Translations under genes and position numbers: made by a program | NCBI RefSeq assembly: GCF_902498995.1 | Contig: NZ_CABVLY010000028.1 | Span: 30,226-94,225 of the forward strand | Origin: Burkholderia anthina | GTDB taxonomy: Bacteria > Pseudomonadota > Gammaproteobacteria > Burkholderiales > Burkholderiaceae | Direction: 5' to 3' | DNA: 64,000 bases | In this document: positions 24,817 through 33,177 of the stretch, piece after piece | How positions within the stretch are numbered: position 1 is the stretch's first letter | How the letters are laid out: each line of letters starts with the position of its first letter | The notes under the pieces: model-generated | Databases searched by the model: none | What the model was told of the DNA's origin: nothing | The model's input: only the letters and a program-made list of their open reading frames with translations

Positions 24817-26295
24817 ATGTCGACCACCGTCGAGCGGGCCCTGTCGCCCGCCCGTTCCGCCAGCGCCGGTTACCGGACGCTCTGGCGCTGGCATTTCTAT
24901 GCCGGCCTGTTCGTGATGCCGTTTCTCGTGATCCTCGCGATCACGGGCACGCTCTACTGCTTCCAGCCGCAAATCGAGCCGCTGCTGTATCCGCACCGGC
25001 TGATCGTCGAACCGCGCGCGACGCCGCGACTCGATCCGGACACGCTGCTCGCGAAGGCGCGCACCGCGCTGCCGGCCGGCGCGACGCCGGTTTCGGCGCA
25101 GGTTTCCACCGCGCCCGAGCGCAGCGCCGAATACGTGTTCCGGCTGCGCGACGGCAGCCGCGAGAGCGTGTACGTGAACCCGTACGACGGCAGCGTGCTC
25201 GGCACGCTGAGCGTCGAGCAACGCTTCATGCAGGTCGACCGGATGCTGCATCGCAAGCTGCTGCTCGGCAAGACCGGCGAGTTGCTGATGGAACTCGCCG
25301 CATGCTGGACCTTCGTGATGATCGGCACCGGCATCGCGCTGTGGTGGCCGCGCGGCGCCGCGCGCGCGGGCCGCGCACTGCGGCCCGACCTGTCGCTGCG
25401 CGGCAGGCCGCTGTGGAAAAGCATCCACGCGACAGCCGGCATCTGGCTCGCGGCCGGCACGGTCGCATTCATCCTGACCGGGTTGCCGTGGTCGGGTTCG
25501 TGGGGCAAGAACTTCAAGGCGCTGGCCGCTACCGTGAACCTCGGCGCGCCGCCGGGCGCATGGGGCGGCGGATCGACGCGTTCGACGCGCCCGGGCGCGG
25601 CGGCGTCGGCTGCCGCGCCCGCACCGGCACGGCCCGCGGCGCCGGCCGGCCATCACCATCACGCATCCGGCGAATCGATGCCGGGCATGGTGATGGACGA
25701 CCTGCCGTTGCCGCAAACGCCGTGGGCGGTCGGCAACGTGCCCGTTCCGGATTCGCCGTCGGCGCCGGCATCGTCCGCGCCGCTGCCGCTCGCGCGCGCG
25801 ATCGCGATCGTCGCCGGGCTCGGCGTGACGAGCGGCTACACGCTCGCGCTGCCGTCGGGCCCCGACGGCGTATTCACCGCGTCGTACTTCCCGGCCGACC
25901 CGAAGGCGGAGCGCACGATCGCCATCGACCAGTACAGCGGCGCGGTGCTGCAGGACATCCGCTACGCGGACTACGGCGCGGTATCGCAGGCCGTGTCGTA
26001 CGGCACGTCGCTGCACATGGGCCGCTACTTCGGGCTCGCGAACCAGATCGTCTGCGCGGCGCTGTCGCTCGGGCTGGCCGCGATGGCCGTCACGGGCACG
26101 GTGATGTGGTGGAAGCGCCGCCCGGCGGGAAAGCTGGGCGCGCCGTCGCGCGAACGCGGCGCGCCGCCGATGCGCGGCTGGATCGCGGGGCTCGTGCTGC
26201 TCGGCATCGTGTTTCCGCTGACGGGGTTGACGATCGTCGCGGTGTGGTCGATCGACCGCCTGCTGTTCGGCCGCGCGACGCGCGCGGCAGCCTGA
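24817..26295 (+). CDS. PepSY-associated membrane protein (PiuB-like)
   Basis: A 492-residue inner-membrane protein with four main helices. The first is RWHFYAGLFVMPFLVILAIT, followed by a periplasmic PepSY region (DPDTLLAKARTALPAG, then YVNPYDGSVLGTL), the helix after GKTGELLMELAACWTFVM and a final pair near the C-terminus. This is the PepSY-TM/PiuB pattern found with TonB receptors, where it may reduce or release iron from siderophores. A periplasmic loop carries GHHHHASGESMPGMVMDD, a His-Met cluster that could bind copper or another metal. GAGGAG precedes the chosen ATG. The TonB receptor gene starts 36 bp downstream. Confidence 0.88.
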   Translation: MSTTVERALSPARSASAGYRTLWRWHFYAGLFVMPFLVILAITGTLYCFQPQIEPLLYPHRLIVEPRATPRLDPDTLLAKARTALPAGATPVSAQVSTAPERSAEYVFRLRDGSRESVYVNPYDGSVLGTLSVEQRFMQVDRMLHRKLLLGKTGELLMELAACWTFVMIGTGIALWWPRGAARAGRALRPDLSLRGRPLWKSIHATAGIWLAAGTVAFILTGLPWSGSWGKNFKALAATVNLGAPPGAWGGGSTRSTRPGAAASAAAPAPARPAAPAGHHHHASGESMPGMVMDDLPLPQTPWAVGNVPVPDSPSAPASSAPLPLARAIAIVAGLGVTSGYTLALPSGPDGVFTASYFPADPKAERTIAIDQYSGAVLQDIRYADYGAVSQAVSYGTSLHMGRYFGLANQIVCAALSLGLAAMAVTGTVMWWKRRPAGKLGAPSRERGAPPMRGWIAGLVLLGIVFPLTGLTIVAVWSIDRLLFGRATRAAA

Positions 26296-26331
26296 TCGTC
26301 GAACGACGCCCCCTTTCAAGGAATCCGAAAC

Positions 26332-28449
26332 ATGAAGTTCAGATTGATGCTGCCCGCCGCCGCGCTCGCGGCCTTTGCACCGCTCGGGCAGGCACAGGAA
26401 AGCGGCGTCGACGGCGCCGGCACGATGCTCGAGCCGATCCGCGTCGATGCGCGCAAGGTCGCGCCGCTGCAGCGGCCGCTCGATACCGGCAGCCGCCTCG
26501 ACCTGACGCCGCTCGAAACGCCCGCAAGCGTCGAACGGCTCGACCGCGCGACGCTCGACACGCGCGGCGACAGTTCGATCGTCGATGCGGTGAGCCGCGC
26601 CGCCGGCATCAGCGCCTCGCCGCATCCCGGCAACGGCGACTCGGAGCTGGGCGCGCGCGGCTTCGTCGGCGCGTCGTCGGTTACGCAGCTCTACGACGGC
26701 GTACGCCCGTACGGCGCCATCGGCGTCACCTTTCCGTTCGACACGTGGTCGGTCGACCATATCGACGTGCTGCGCGGCCCCGCTTCGGTGATCTACGGCG
26801 AAGGCGCGATCGGCGGCGTCGTGAACATCGTCCCGAAGAAGCCGACCCGCACGCCGATCCGCAACGAGCTGCAGGTCGGCGGCGGCACCGAACGCACGGC
26901 GCGCGTCGCGTTCGGCAGCGGCGGCGCGATCGACGACGCGCTGTCGTACCGCTTCGACATCAGCGGCAACCGCTCGGCGAACTGGATCGATCGCGGCGAT
27001 TCGCGCAACCTGTCGATCTCGGGCGCGCTGCGCTACGACGTGACGCCGGACCTGTACGTGACGGCGTCGTACGCGCAGGGCTTCCAGCATCCGATGCAGT
27101 ATTTCGGCGTGCCGCTCGTGAACGGCGCGCGCGATCGCGCGCTCGACGGGAAGAACTACAACGTCGGCGACAGCGACATCGCGTTCCGCGACAGCTGGGC
27201 GACGGTGTCGGCGAACTGGCAGCCGAGCGACGGCCTGAACGTGACGAGCACGCTGTACCGGATGCAGAGCAATCGCCACTGGAAGGATGCCGAGTACTAC
27301 GCGTACCTGCCGTCGAGCGCGCAGGTCCGGCGCAGCAGCTACACCGAAATCTTCCACGACCAGCAGCAGTACGGCAACGTGACGACGGCCACCGCGACCG
27401 GCCTGCTGCTCGGGATGCGCAACACGTTCTCGGCGGGCACGGAGTTCAATCACACGACGTTCCGGCACGACAACAATTCGCCGTATTCGGGCACGTCGAC
27501 GGTCGATCCGTTCGGCTTCGATCCGGGCAGCTTCATCAACGTGGCCGGCACGTATCCGAAGTACCGCAGCCAGGCGAACCAGTACGCGCTGTTCGCGGAG
27601 AACCGGCTCGAAATCACGCCGCGCTGGTCGGTGATCGGCGGATTGCGCTACGACCATGCGAGCGTGAACCGCGACGATCTCGTGAACGGCGGCGCGTTCA
27701 CGAAAGTGTTCGCGAACACGGGCTGGCGCCTTGGCGCCGTGTACGACGTGCGCCCCGGTCTCGCCGTGTACGGGCAGTATTCGGTCGCGGCCGATCCGAT
27801 CACCTCGCTGCTGTCGCTGAATGCGTCGAAGGCGAATTTCACGCTCGCGACCGGCCGTCAGATCGAGATCGGTGTGAAGCAGTCGCTCCTCGGCGGCAAG
27901 GCCGAATGGACGCTGGCCGCCTACCGGATCGTGAAGGACAATCTCGTGACGGCCGATCCGCTGAACCCGAACCAGTCGATCCAGGTCGGCCGGCAATCGT
28001 CGCGCGGGCTGGAAGCGACGGTCGGCGCGGAGATCGCGAGAGACTGGCGCGTCGACGCGAACGTGTCGATCCTGCGCGCGAAATACGACGACTTCCAGCA
28101 GGCGTCCGGCGGCACGACCGTCTCGCGTGCGGGCAACGTGCCGGTGTCGGTGCCGCAGCGGCTCGCGAACCTGTGGGTGAGCTGGCGCTTCGCGCCGGAC
28201 TGGACCGGCATCGCCGGTATCAAGTACGTCGGCAAGCGCTTTGCCGACACGGCCAACACGCTCGTGATGCCGTCGTACACGAACGTCGACCTCGGGCTTG
28301 CGTGGAAGCCGCGCAAGGACACGACGATCACCGCGCGCGCCTACAACGTGTTCAACCGGCGCTACGTGCAGTCCGCGTACTACAACGAGACGCAGTATCT
28401 GCTCGGCAACGACCGCCGGTTCGAAGTGCTCGCGAACTACCGGTTCTGA
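26332..28449 (+). CDS. TonB-dependent outer-membrane receptor, siderophore type
   Basis: A 705-residue precursor with a signal peptide of about 22 residues (ending GQAQ). A plug domain (about 50-165) shows ARGFVGASSVTQLYDGVRPYG and VDHIDVLRGPASVIYGEGAI, the FhuA/FpvA-type plug motifs. The remaining 540 residues form a 22-strand barrel ending in phenylalanine (VLANYRF). Receptors of this subtype bring ferric hydroxamate or related siderophores across the outer membrane using TonB energy. It is directly downstream of the PepSY gene, which probably acts on the imported complex. No Fur box was clearly identified. Confidence 0.9.
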   Translation: MKFRLMLPAAALAAFAPLGQAQESGVDGAGTMLEPIRVDARKVAPLQRPLDTGSRLDLTPLETPASVERLDRATLDTRGDSSIVDAVSRAAGISASPHPGNGDSELGARGFVGASSVTQLYDGVRPYGAIGVTFPFDTWSVDHIDVLRGPASVIYGEGAIGGVVNIVPKKPTRTPIRNELQVGGGTERTARVAFGSGGAIDDALSYRFDISGNRSANWIDRGDSRNLSISGALRYDVTPDLYVTASYAQGFQHPMQYFGVPLVNGARDRALDGKNYNVGDSDIAFRDSWATVSANWQPSDGLNVTSTLYRMQSNRHWKDAEYYAYLPSSAQVRRSSYTEIFHDQQQYGNVTTATATGLLLGMRNTFSAGTEFNHTTFRHDNNSPYSGTSTVDPFGFDPGSFINVAGTYPKYRSQANQYALFAENRLEITPRWSVIGGLRYDHASVNRDDLVNGGAFTKVFANTGWRLGAVYDVRPGLAVYGQYSVAADPITSLLSLNASKANFTLATGRQIEIGVKQSLLGGKAEWTLAAYRIVKDNLVTADPLNPNQSIQVGRQSSRGLEATVGAEIARDWRVDANVSILRAKYDDFQQASGGTTVSRAGNVPVSVPQRLANLWVSWRFAPDWTGIAGIKYVGKRFADTANTLVMPSYTNVDLGLAWKPRKDTTITARAYNVFNRRYVQSAYYNETQYLLGNDRRFEVLANYRF

Positions 28450-28649
28450 CGCCGCGCGGCGCGGTGGCGCCCTGGCACGGCGGCCCGTCGACGCACGCGC
28501 GGCGGCGGGCCATCGAACGTCGCGTCACCGTGAACGCGTCATGCCCTTGCGTGGGTGCCCAGCGGCAGCGGATTCAGCGCGACGGTTTCGACGACGCGGC
28601 CACGGTCTCGCCCGCGGACGGATCCTGGCGCGCCGGACACGCATGCACG

Positions 28650-29894
28650 TCACGCGCGCGGGGCGGCCGCGCGGCGTGCCATCCACTTCCGGTAGCGCCG
28701 CGTCTGGCACTGCGCGGCGAGCTGCTGCGACACCAGCGCGCGCAGCGGCGACACGTCCGGATGCGTGCGCCGCCCGACGCTCAACCGCGCGAGCTGGAAC
28801 TTGACCACCGCCATGTTCGCCAGCGCGCCCAATGCCTTGTTCTTCCAGCGGATCGGCTGCAGCACCGGCGCGCTGTCCTTGCCGGCCTGCCAGTCGCGCG
28901 GCAGGTTCGGCTCGATCGACAGCGCGGTCGCGATGCCGACCATCGCCACGCCGCTGTCGACCACCTTTTCGGCTACCGCGCGGCGGCGAATGCCGCCCGT
29001 GACCATCAGCGGCATGCGCGCGACGGCCGTAATGTCCCGCGCGAATTCGAGGAAATACGCTTCGCGGGCCAGCGTGCGGCCGTCGCGCGCCTCGCCCTGC
29101 ATCGCCGGCACTTCGTAGCTCCCGCCCGACAGTTCGACGAGATCGACGCCGAGCGGATTCAGCAGTTCGACCACGCGCTTCGCATCGTCCGCACTGAAGC
29201 CGCCGCGCTGGAAATCGGCCGAATTCAGCTTCACCGCCACGGCGAACGCGGGCGACACCGTCGCGCGCACCTCCCGCACGATGTCGAGCAGCAACCGCGC
29301 GCGATGCTCGATGCTGCCGCCCCACGCGTCCTGCCGGCGGTTGGCGAGCGGCGACAGGAACTGGCTCAGCAGGTAGCCGTGCGCCGCGTGGATCTGCACG
29401 CCGGTGAAGCCGCTTTGCTCGGCAAGCTGCGCGGCGCGCACGAAGCGCCGCTGCACGTCGGCGATATCGGCCTCCGTCATTTCCTTCGGCACCGGGAACT
29501 GCTTCGACAGCGCGCCGAGCGCGAGCGGCACGGCCGACGGCGCGAGCGTCGTCTGGCCGAGCGCCGCCTGCATCTGGCGCCCCGGATGGTTGATCTGCAT
29601 CCACACCTGCGCGCCGCCGGAGCGCGACACCTGCGCCCACCGCCGGAAGCGGTCGAGGTGGGCCGCGCTGTCGAGCACGACGCCGTTCGGGCCGGTCATC
29701 GCGCGACCGTCCACCATCACGTTGCCGGTCAGGATCAGGCCGGCCCGGCCGTCGGCCCACGCCTGGTACAGGCGCAGCAACGCGTCGGACGGCGCGTGAT
29801 CCGCATCGGCCATGTTCTCTTCCATCGCGGCCTTGGCGAGCCGGTTCGGAATCACCGCGCCATTGGGCAGTGTCAGGGGCGCAAACAGGTTCAA
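28650..29894 (-). CDS. NADH:flavin oxidoreductase, Old Yellow Enzyme-like
   Basis: A 414-residue FMN TIM-barrel reductase. It shows LPNGAVIPNRLAKAAMEE at the N-terminus, the QINHPGRQ substrate loop, HAAHGYLLSQFLSP with catalytic-type His and Tyr, and VTGGIR for phosphate binding. The start is a TTG at 29894 preceded by GAGGAG at seven bases; an ATG at 29927 would add residues unlike the family. OYE relatives reduce activated double bonds, often on electrophilic toxins. A MerR gene is divergent, with a promoter showing the MerR-type 19-bp spacer. The C-terminal 60 residues are extra relative to short family members. Confidence 0.9.
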   Translation of the reverse strand: MNLFAPLTLPNGAVIPNRLAKAAMEENMADADHAPSDALLRLYQAWADGRAGLILTGNVMVDGRAMTGPNGVVLDSAAHLDRFRRWAQVSRSGGAQVWMQINHPGRQMQAALGQTTLAPSAVPLALGALSKQFPVPKEMTEADIADVQRRFVRAAQLAEQSGFTGVQIHAAHGYLLSQFLSPLANRRQDAWGGSIEHRARLLLDIVREVRATVSPAFAVAVKLNSADFQRGGFSADDAKRVVELLNPLGVDLVELSGGSYEVPAMQGEARDGRTLAREAYFLEFARDITAVARMPLMVTGGIRRRAVAEKVVDSGVAMVGIATALSIEPNLPRDWQAGKDSAPVLQPIRWKNKALGALANMAVVKFQLARLSVGRRTHPDVSPLRALVSQQLAAQCQTRRYRKWMARRAAAPRA

Positions 29895-29922
29895 GGTGGA
29901 TCTCCTCGATTGACGATGCCCA

Positions 29923-29953
29923 ACCATAACTTTAAAGTCAGCTTCAAGGTCAA
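29923..29953 (-). promoter_or_regulatory. MerR-type promoter/operator for the OYE gene
   Basis: On the minus strand TTGACC (29953-29948) and TATGGT (29928-29923) are separated by 19 bp rather than 17. The spacer holds an imperfect dyad, ACCTTGAA and TTTAAAGT, around its centre. An overlong spacer with a central dyad is the classic layout of promoters that MerR proteins distort to activate. The MerR gene starts 19 bp beyond it. Confidence 0.7.
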
Positions 29954-29971
29954 GCCCCTTTGGAGTCCAAC

Positions 29972-30439
29972 ATGAAAATCGGCGAACTGGCACGGGCCAG
30001 CGGCCTCGCGGCGTCGCGCATCCGCTTCTACGAAGCGAGCGGCCTGCTCGAACCGGCCCGCCGACAGGCGAATGGTTATCGGGAATACGGGCCGGATGCG
30101 TTGACGCGGCTCGCGATCATCGACCGCGCGCAACGCGCGGGTTTCGCGCTCGACGAGATCCGCGCGCTGCTGCCGCCCGATCTCGGCGCATGGCCGCACG
30201 ACGAGCTGCTGCACGCGCTGCGGCACAAGGTCGATGAAATCGCGCTGCTCGAGCAGCGTCTCGCGCAGAACCGGCGCAATCTGCAGGCGCTGATCGACGA
30301 GATCGCGAACAAGCCGGCGGGCGAGGATTGTTCGGCCGCCGCACAGCGCATGCTCGACAAGCTGTGCAAGGAGGCGGCGGAGCCGGAGCCCGCGCCCGTG
30401 CCGGCATCGCCGCCACGGCCGGTACGAAAGCGCGCGTAA
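29972..30439 (+). CDS. MerR-family regulator
   Basis: A 155-residue regulator. The N-terminal winged helix (residues 1-70) shows MKIGELARASGLAASRIRFY, followed by NGYREYGPDALTRLAII, a dimerisation coiled coil (about 78-115) and a C-terminal Cys-containing segment (AGEDCSAAAQRMLDKLCKEA). The two cysteines could sense electrophiles or metals. It is divergent from the OYE-type reductase, with a MerR-layout promoter between them. This indicates control of the reductase by electrophilic or redox stress. Confidence 0.88.
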   Translation: MKIGELARASGLAASRIRFYEASGLLEPARRQANGYREYGPDALTRLAIIDRAQRAGFALDEIRALLPPDLGAWPHDELLHALRHKVDEIALLEQRLAQNRRNLQALIDEIANKPAGEDCSAAAQRMLDKLCKEAAEPEPAPVPASPPRPVRKRA

Positions 30440-30684
30440 GTGCGTCGGCACGGGCGATCGTGATTGGTCCGCCGTGCTGTCGACGCATGATCGGGTGGTG
30501 CGTAGCGTGCCCACGCGCACCGCATCGGCAAGAGACATTGCCGGCGTGCACGGTAAAAAAACCCGGGCGATGGCGCGAGGCCTGGAGGAAATTCGCTTAC
30601 GTCGCAGGTAATCGACGCGCGCAGCACGCGCGCCGATCATGGCTCGACCGATCAACGAGCCGTATCGACACCACGGAGCCCGCC

Positions 30685-31005
30685 ATGACCGCCTACGCCA
30701 TCGCCCACCTGCACGACGTCCGGATGTGCGACGACATCGTCGAATACCTCGAACGCATCGACGGCACGCTCGCGCCGTTCGACGGCCATTTCGTCATTCA
30801 CGGCGCGCGGCCGGAGGTGCGCGAAGGGGAATGGCGCGGCGACCTGATCGCGATCGCGTTCCCCGATCTCGACACGGCGCGCGCATGGTACGAATCGGAT
30901 GCGTACCGGAAGATTCAGCCGCTGCGCGCGCGACACGCGAGCGGCCCGTTGATCCTGATCGACGGCGTGGACGCGCGGCACAAGGCAACGGACATCCTGC
31001 GCTGA
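30685..31005 (+). CDS. DUF1330 family protein
   Basis: A 106-residue ferredoxin-like-fold protein with HFVIHGARPEVREGEWRGD and IAFPDLDTARAWYESDAYRK, the DUF1330 pattern. The family belongs to the dimeric alpha/beta-barrel group; biochemical roles are unsettled. It is alone, ahead of the convergent uronate dehydrogenase gene. The start follows GGAG. Confidence 0.9.
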   Translation: MTAYAIAHLHDVRMCDDIVEYLERIDGTLAPFDGHFVIHGARPEVREGEWRGDLIAIAFPDLDTARAWYESDAYRKIQPLRARHASGPLILIDGVDARHKATDILR

Positions 31006-31031
31006 TCCACGCCGCATCGGGTGCCGCGCGA

Positions 31032-31868
31032 TTACGTCGCCTTGCGCGCCATCGGCTCGCCGACGACGAACCCGCCGCCCTGATACCGCTGCGTGGCGTC
31101 GTCGTACTCGGCGGTCGGGGCGGTCACCGGGAACAGCTCGGCGAACTGCTCGGAGCTGTCCTGCGGCCGGAAGCCGAGGAAGCCGGCCTTGGTGTTGTCC
31201 CACCACTTCACCGGGTTGTTCGACACGCCGTAGACGATCGCGTGGCCGACGCGGTTCGTCAGCAGCGAGCAGCGCACGAGTTCGATGAAGTCGCGGTAGC
31301 TCAGGAACGTCACGAGCATGCGCGGATTCTTCGGCACCTCGAACGACGAGCCGATCCGCAGGCAGACCGTCTCGATGCCGAAGCGGTCGAAGTAGTACCG
31401 CGACAGCGACTCGCCGAAGCATTTCGTCACGCCGTACAGGCTGTCCGGACGCAGCGGCGCATCGGCGTCGAGCACTTCCGTGACCGGATGGAAACCGATT
31501 GCGTGATTCGAGCTCGCGAACACGATCCGCTTCACGCCGTGCTTGCGCGCGGCTTCGTACAGGTTGTACGTGCCGGTGATGTTCGCATCGACGAGATCGT
31601 CGAACGGCGCGTCGATCGAAATGCCGCCGAGGTGGACGATCGCGTCGACGCCGTCGACCAGATCCATCACCGCCGGGCGGTCGGCCAGGTCGACGACCCG
31701 GGTTTCTTCGTGCGGGGCCGCGTCGTCCAGCGCCGCGATGTCGCTCACGCGCACGACGTCGGCCCAGTTCGCCAGCGCGCCGCGCACCTGGCGGCCGAGG
31801 TTGCCGGCCGCGCCGGTCAGCAGCAGGCGCCCGAACGGCTTGCGCGCACCGGTGGATGAGGCGTTCAT
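31032..31868 (-). CDS. udh: Uronate dehydrogenase
   Basis: A 278-residue extended SDR. TGAAGNLG (residues 18-25) is the NAD-binding motif, Ser and YGVTK form the catalytic set, and the C-terminal NNPVKWWDN stretch is characteristic of uronate dehydrogenases. The enzyme oxidises galacturonate or glucuronate to the aldarolactone with NAD. A LacI regulator is divergent and a hexuronate-type transporter is nearby, all sharing AAAACGTTTT operators. GGAG precedes the ATG. Confidence 0.9.
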   Translation of the reverse strand: MNASSTGARKPFGRLLLTGAAGNLGRQVRGALANWADVVRVSDIAALDDAAPHEETRVVDLADRPAVMDLVDGVDAIVHLGGISIDAPFDDLVDANITGTYNLYEAARKHGVKRIVFASSNHAIGFHPVTEVLDADAPLRPDSLYGVTKCFGESLSRYYFDRFGIETVCLRIGSSFEVPKNPRMLVTFLSYRDFIELVRCSLLTNRVGHAIVYGVSNNPVKWWDNTKAGFLGFRPQDSSEQFAELFPVTAPTAEYDDATQRYQGGGFVVGEPMARKAT

Positions 31869-31911
31869 CGAGTGTGTCTCCTTGAATCTGTCCTGGGATG
31901 TACCGAAAGGC

Positions 31912-31925
31912 GGAAAACGTTTTCC
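31912..31925. promoter_or_regulatory. LacI-type operator upstream of udh
   Basis: GGAAAACGTTTTCC is a perfect 14-bp palindrome 43 bp before udh, in the gap to the divergent LacI gene. A half-conserved copy, GAAAACGTTACC, lies 7 bp before the LacI start (32049-32060). Confidence 0.75.
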
Positions 31926-32066
31926 AACTATACGCGGGAAAAAAGCCGAACGTCAATGGTCGAACCTGCTCCCTGCCATCCGCACTTTCCCGATATGGGC
32001 CGACGGCCGGACGCCGGCTTTTTCTGCCACAATCCGGGGCAAGCTAACGAAAACGTTACCCTCCCG

Positions 32067-33059
32067 ATGAAAAAAGTTTCCCCGACGATCCGCGACGTGG
32101 CCGCGGAAGCCGGCGTGTCGGTCGCGACGGTATCCAAGTACGTGAACGGCACGCAGCGCTTTTCGCCGACCGTCGAAGCGCGGCTCAAGGAGGCGATCGA
32201 GCGGCTCGGCTACCGTTCGAACCCGCTCGCGCGCTCGATGATCACCGGGCGCACGCGCACCATCGGCGTCGTGATCCTCGACATCAGCAACCCGCACTTC
32301 ACGAACGTCGTCAAAGGCGCGAACCGCGTCGCGCTCCAGCACGACTACACGCTGCTGCTGGTCGACACCGAAGAGAGCCAGGCGCGCGAACGCTCGCTGA
32401 TCGAGGCGCTCGCGCAGCGCGTCGACGGGCTGATCGTCAGCACGCGGATGCCCGACGAGGAAGCCGGCTGGATGCTCGATCTCCACAAGCCGCTCGTGCT
32501 GCTGCGGCGCAGCCCCGGCCTGCCGATTCCGAGCGTCGGCATCGACAACCGGCTCGCCACCTACATGCTCGCGCGCCACCTGCTCAATCTCGGCCACACG
32601 CGCATCGCGTACCTCGGCTTCGGCACCGCGCGCGTGAACGACGAACGGATCCAGGGCGCGCGCGACTGTCTCGCCGAAGCGGGGCTCACGCTCGACGTGC
32701 ACGACGCGCATGCGCCGACCGCCGAAGCCGGCGAGCGCGCGTGCTCGCGCGTGATGCTCGGGCCGCAGCGCCCGCAGGCCGTGATCTGCTACAACGACCT
32801 GATCGCGCTCGGCTTCATGAAGGAAGCCGCATCGCTCGGGTTCCGGCTGCCGCAGGACGTGTCGGTGGCCGGCATCGACAACGTGCCGTACGGCCAGTAT
32901 GCCGCGCCCGCGCTGACCACCATCGACATCCAGAGCGAGAACATGGGCGAGCTCGCGATGCAGAAGCTGATCGACGCGCTCGCCGGCCGCACCGACGCGA
33001 GCTATTCGACGTTCGAGCCGCGGCTCATCGTGCGCGCATCGACGGCCGAGGCCGGTTGA
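32067..33059 (+). CDS. LacI-family regulator of uronate use
   Basis: A 330-residue repressor with an N-terminal helix-turn-helix (TIRDVAAEAGVSVATVSKYV, residues 6-25) and a hinge leading to a periplasmic-binding-like sensor domain (about 62-330). It is divergent from udh, and copies of AAAACGTTTT sit upstream of udh, itself and the transporter at 33178-34470. This suggests it represses the three genes until a uronate or product is present. The assignment of sites to this protein is inference from location and from the usual LacI operator form. Confidence 0.88.
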   Translation: MKKVSPTIRDVAAEAGVSVATVSKYVNGTQRFSPTVEARLKEAIERLGYRSNPLARSMITGRTRTIGVVILDISNPHFTNVVKGANRVALQHDYTLLLVDTEESQARERSLIEALAQRVDGLIVSTRMPDEEAGWMLDLHKPLVLLRRSPGLPIPSVGIDNRLATYMLARHLLNLGHTRIAYLGFGTARVNDERIQGARDCLAEAGLTLDVHDAHAPTAEAGERACSRVMLGPQRPQAVICYNDLIALGFMKEAASLGFRLPQDVSVAGIDNVPYGQYAAPALTTIDIQSENMGELAMQKLIDALAGRTDASYSTFEPRLIVRASTAEAG

Positions 33060-33137
33060 GGTCGATCGAGATCGATTGAGGCCGGTCGAAGCGCGCCACG
33101 CTCGCGTCGTACCGCGCCCTTGCGTGCCAAAGCAAAT

Positions 33138-33158
33138 GCGCCGCCTTCGAGGCGGCGC
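33138..33158. terminator. Hairpin between convergent LacI and transporter genes
   Basis: GCGCCGCC-TTCGA-GGCGGCGC lies between two convergent stops. Only a short T-poor tail follows either way, so it is a moderate terminator call. Confidence 0.5.
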
Positions 33159-33177
33159 GTTCATGTTCGGGCCGCGA

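Noticed and set aside
24640..27996. 1,118-codon minus-strand frame opposite the PepSY and TonB genes
   Set aside because: Antisense shadow of two well-recognised genes; composition is low-complexity Arg/Ala/His and no ribosome site is seen.
25302..29975. Very long open frame on the plus strand (about 1,557 codons) spanning the PepSY, TonB and OYE genes
   Set aside because: It is out of frame with the recognisable proteins, Arg/Ala/His-rich and lacks any domain. High GC suppresses stop codons, so such shadow frames are expected.
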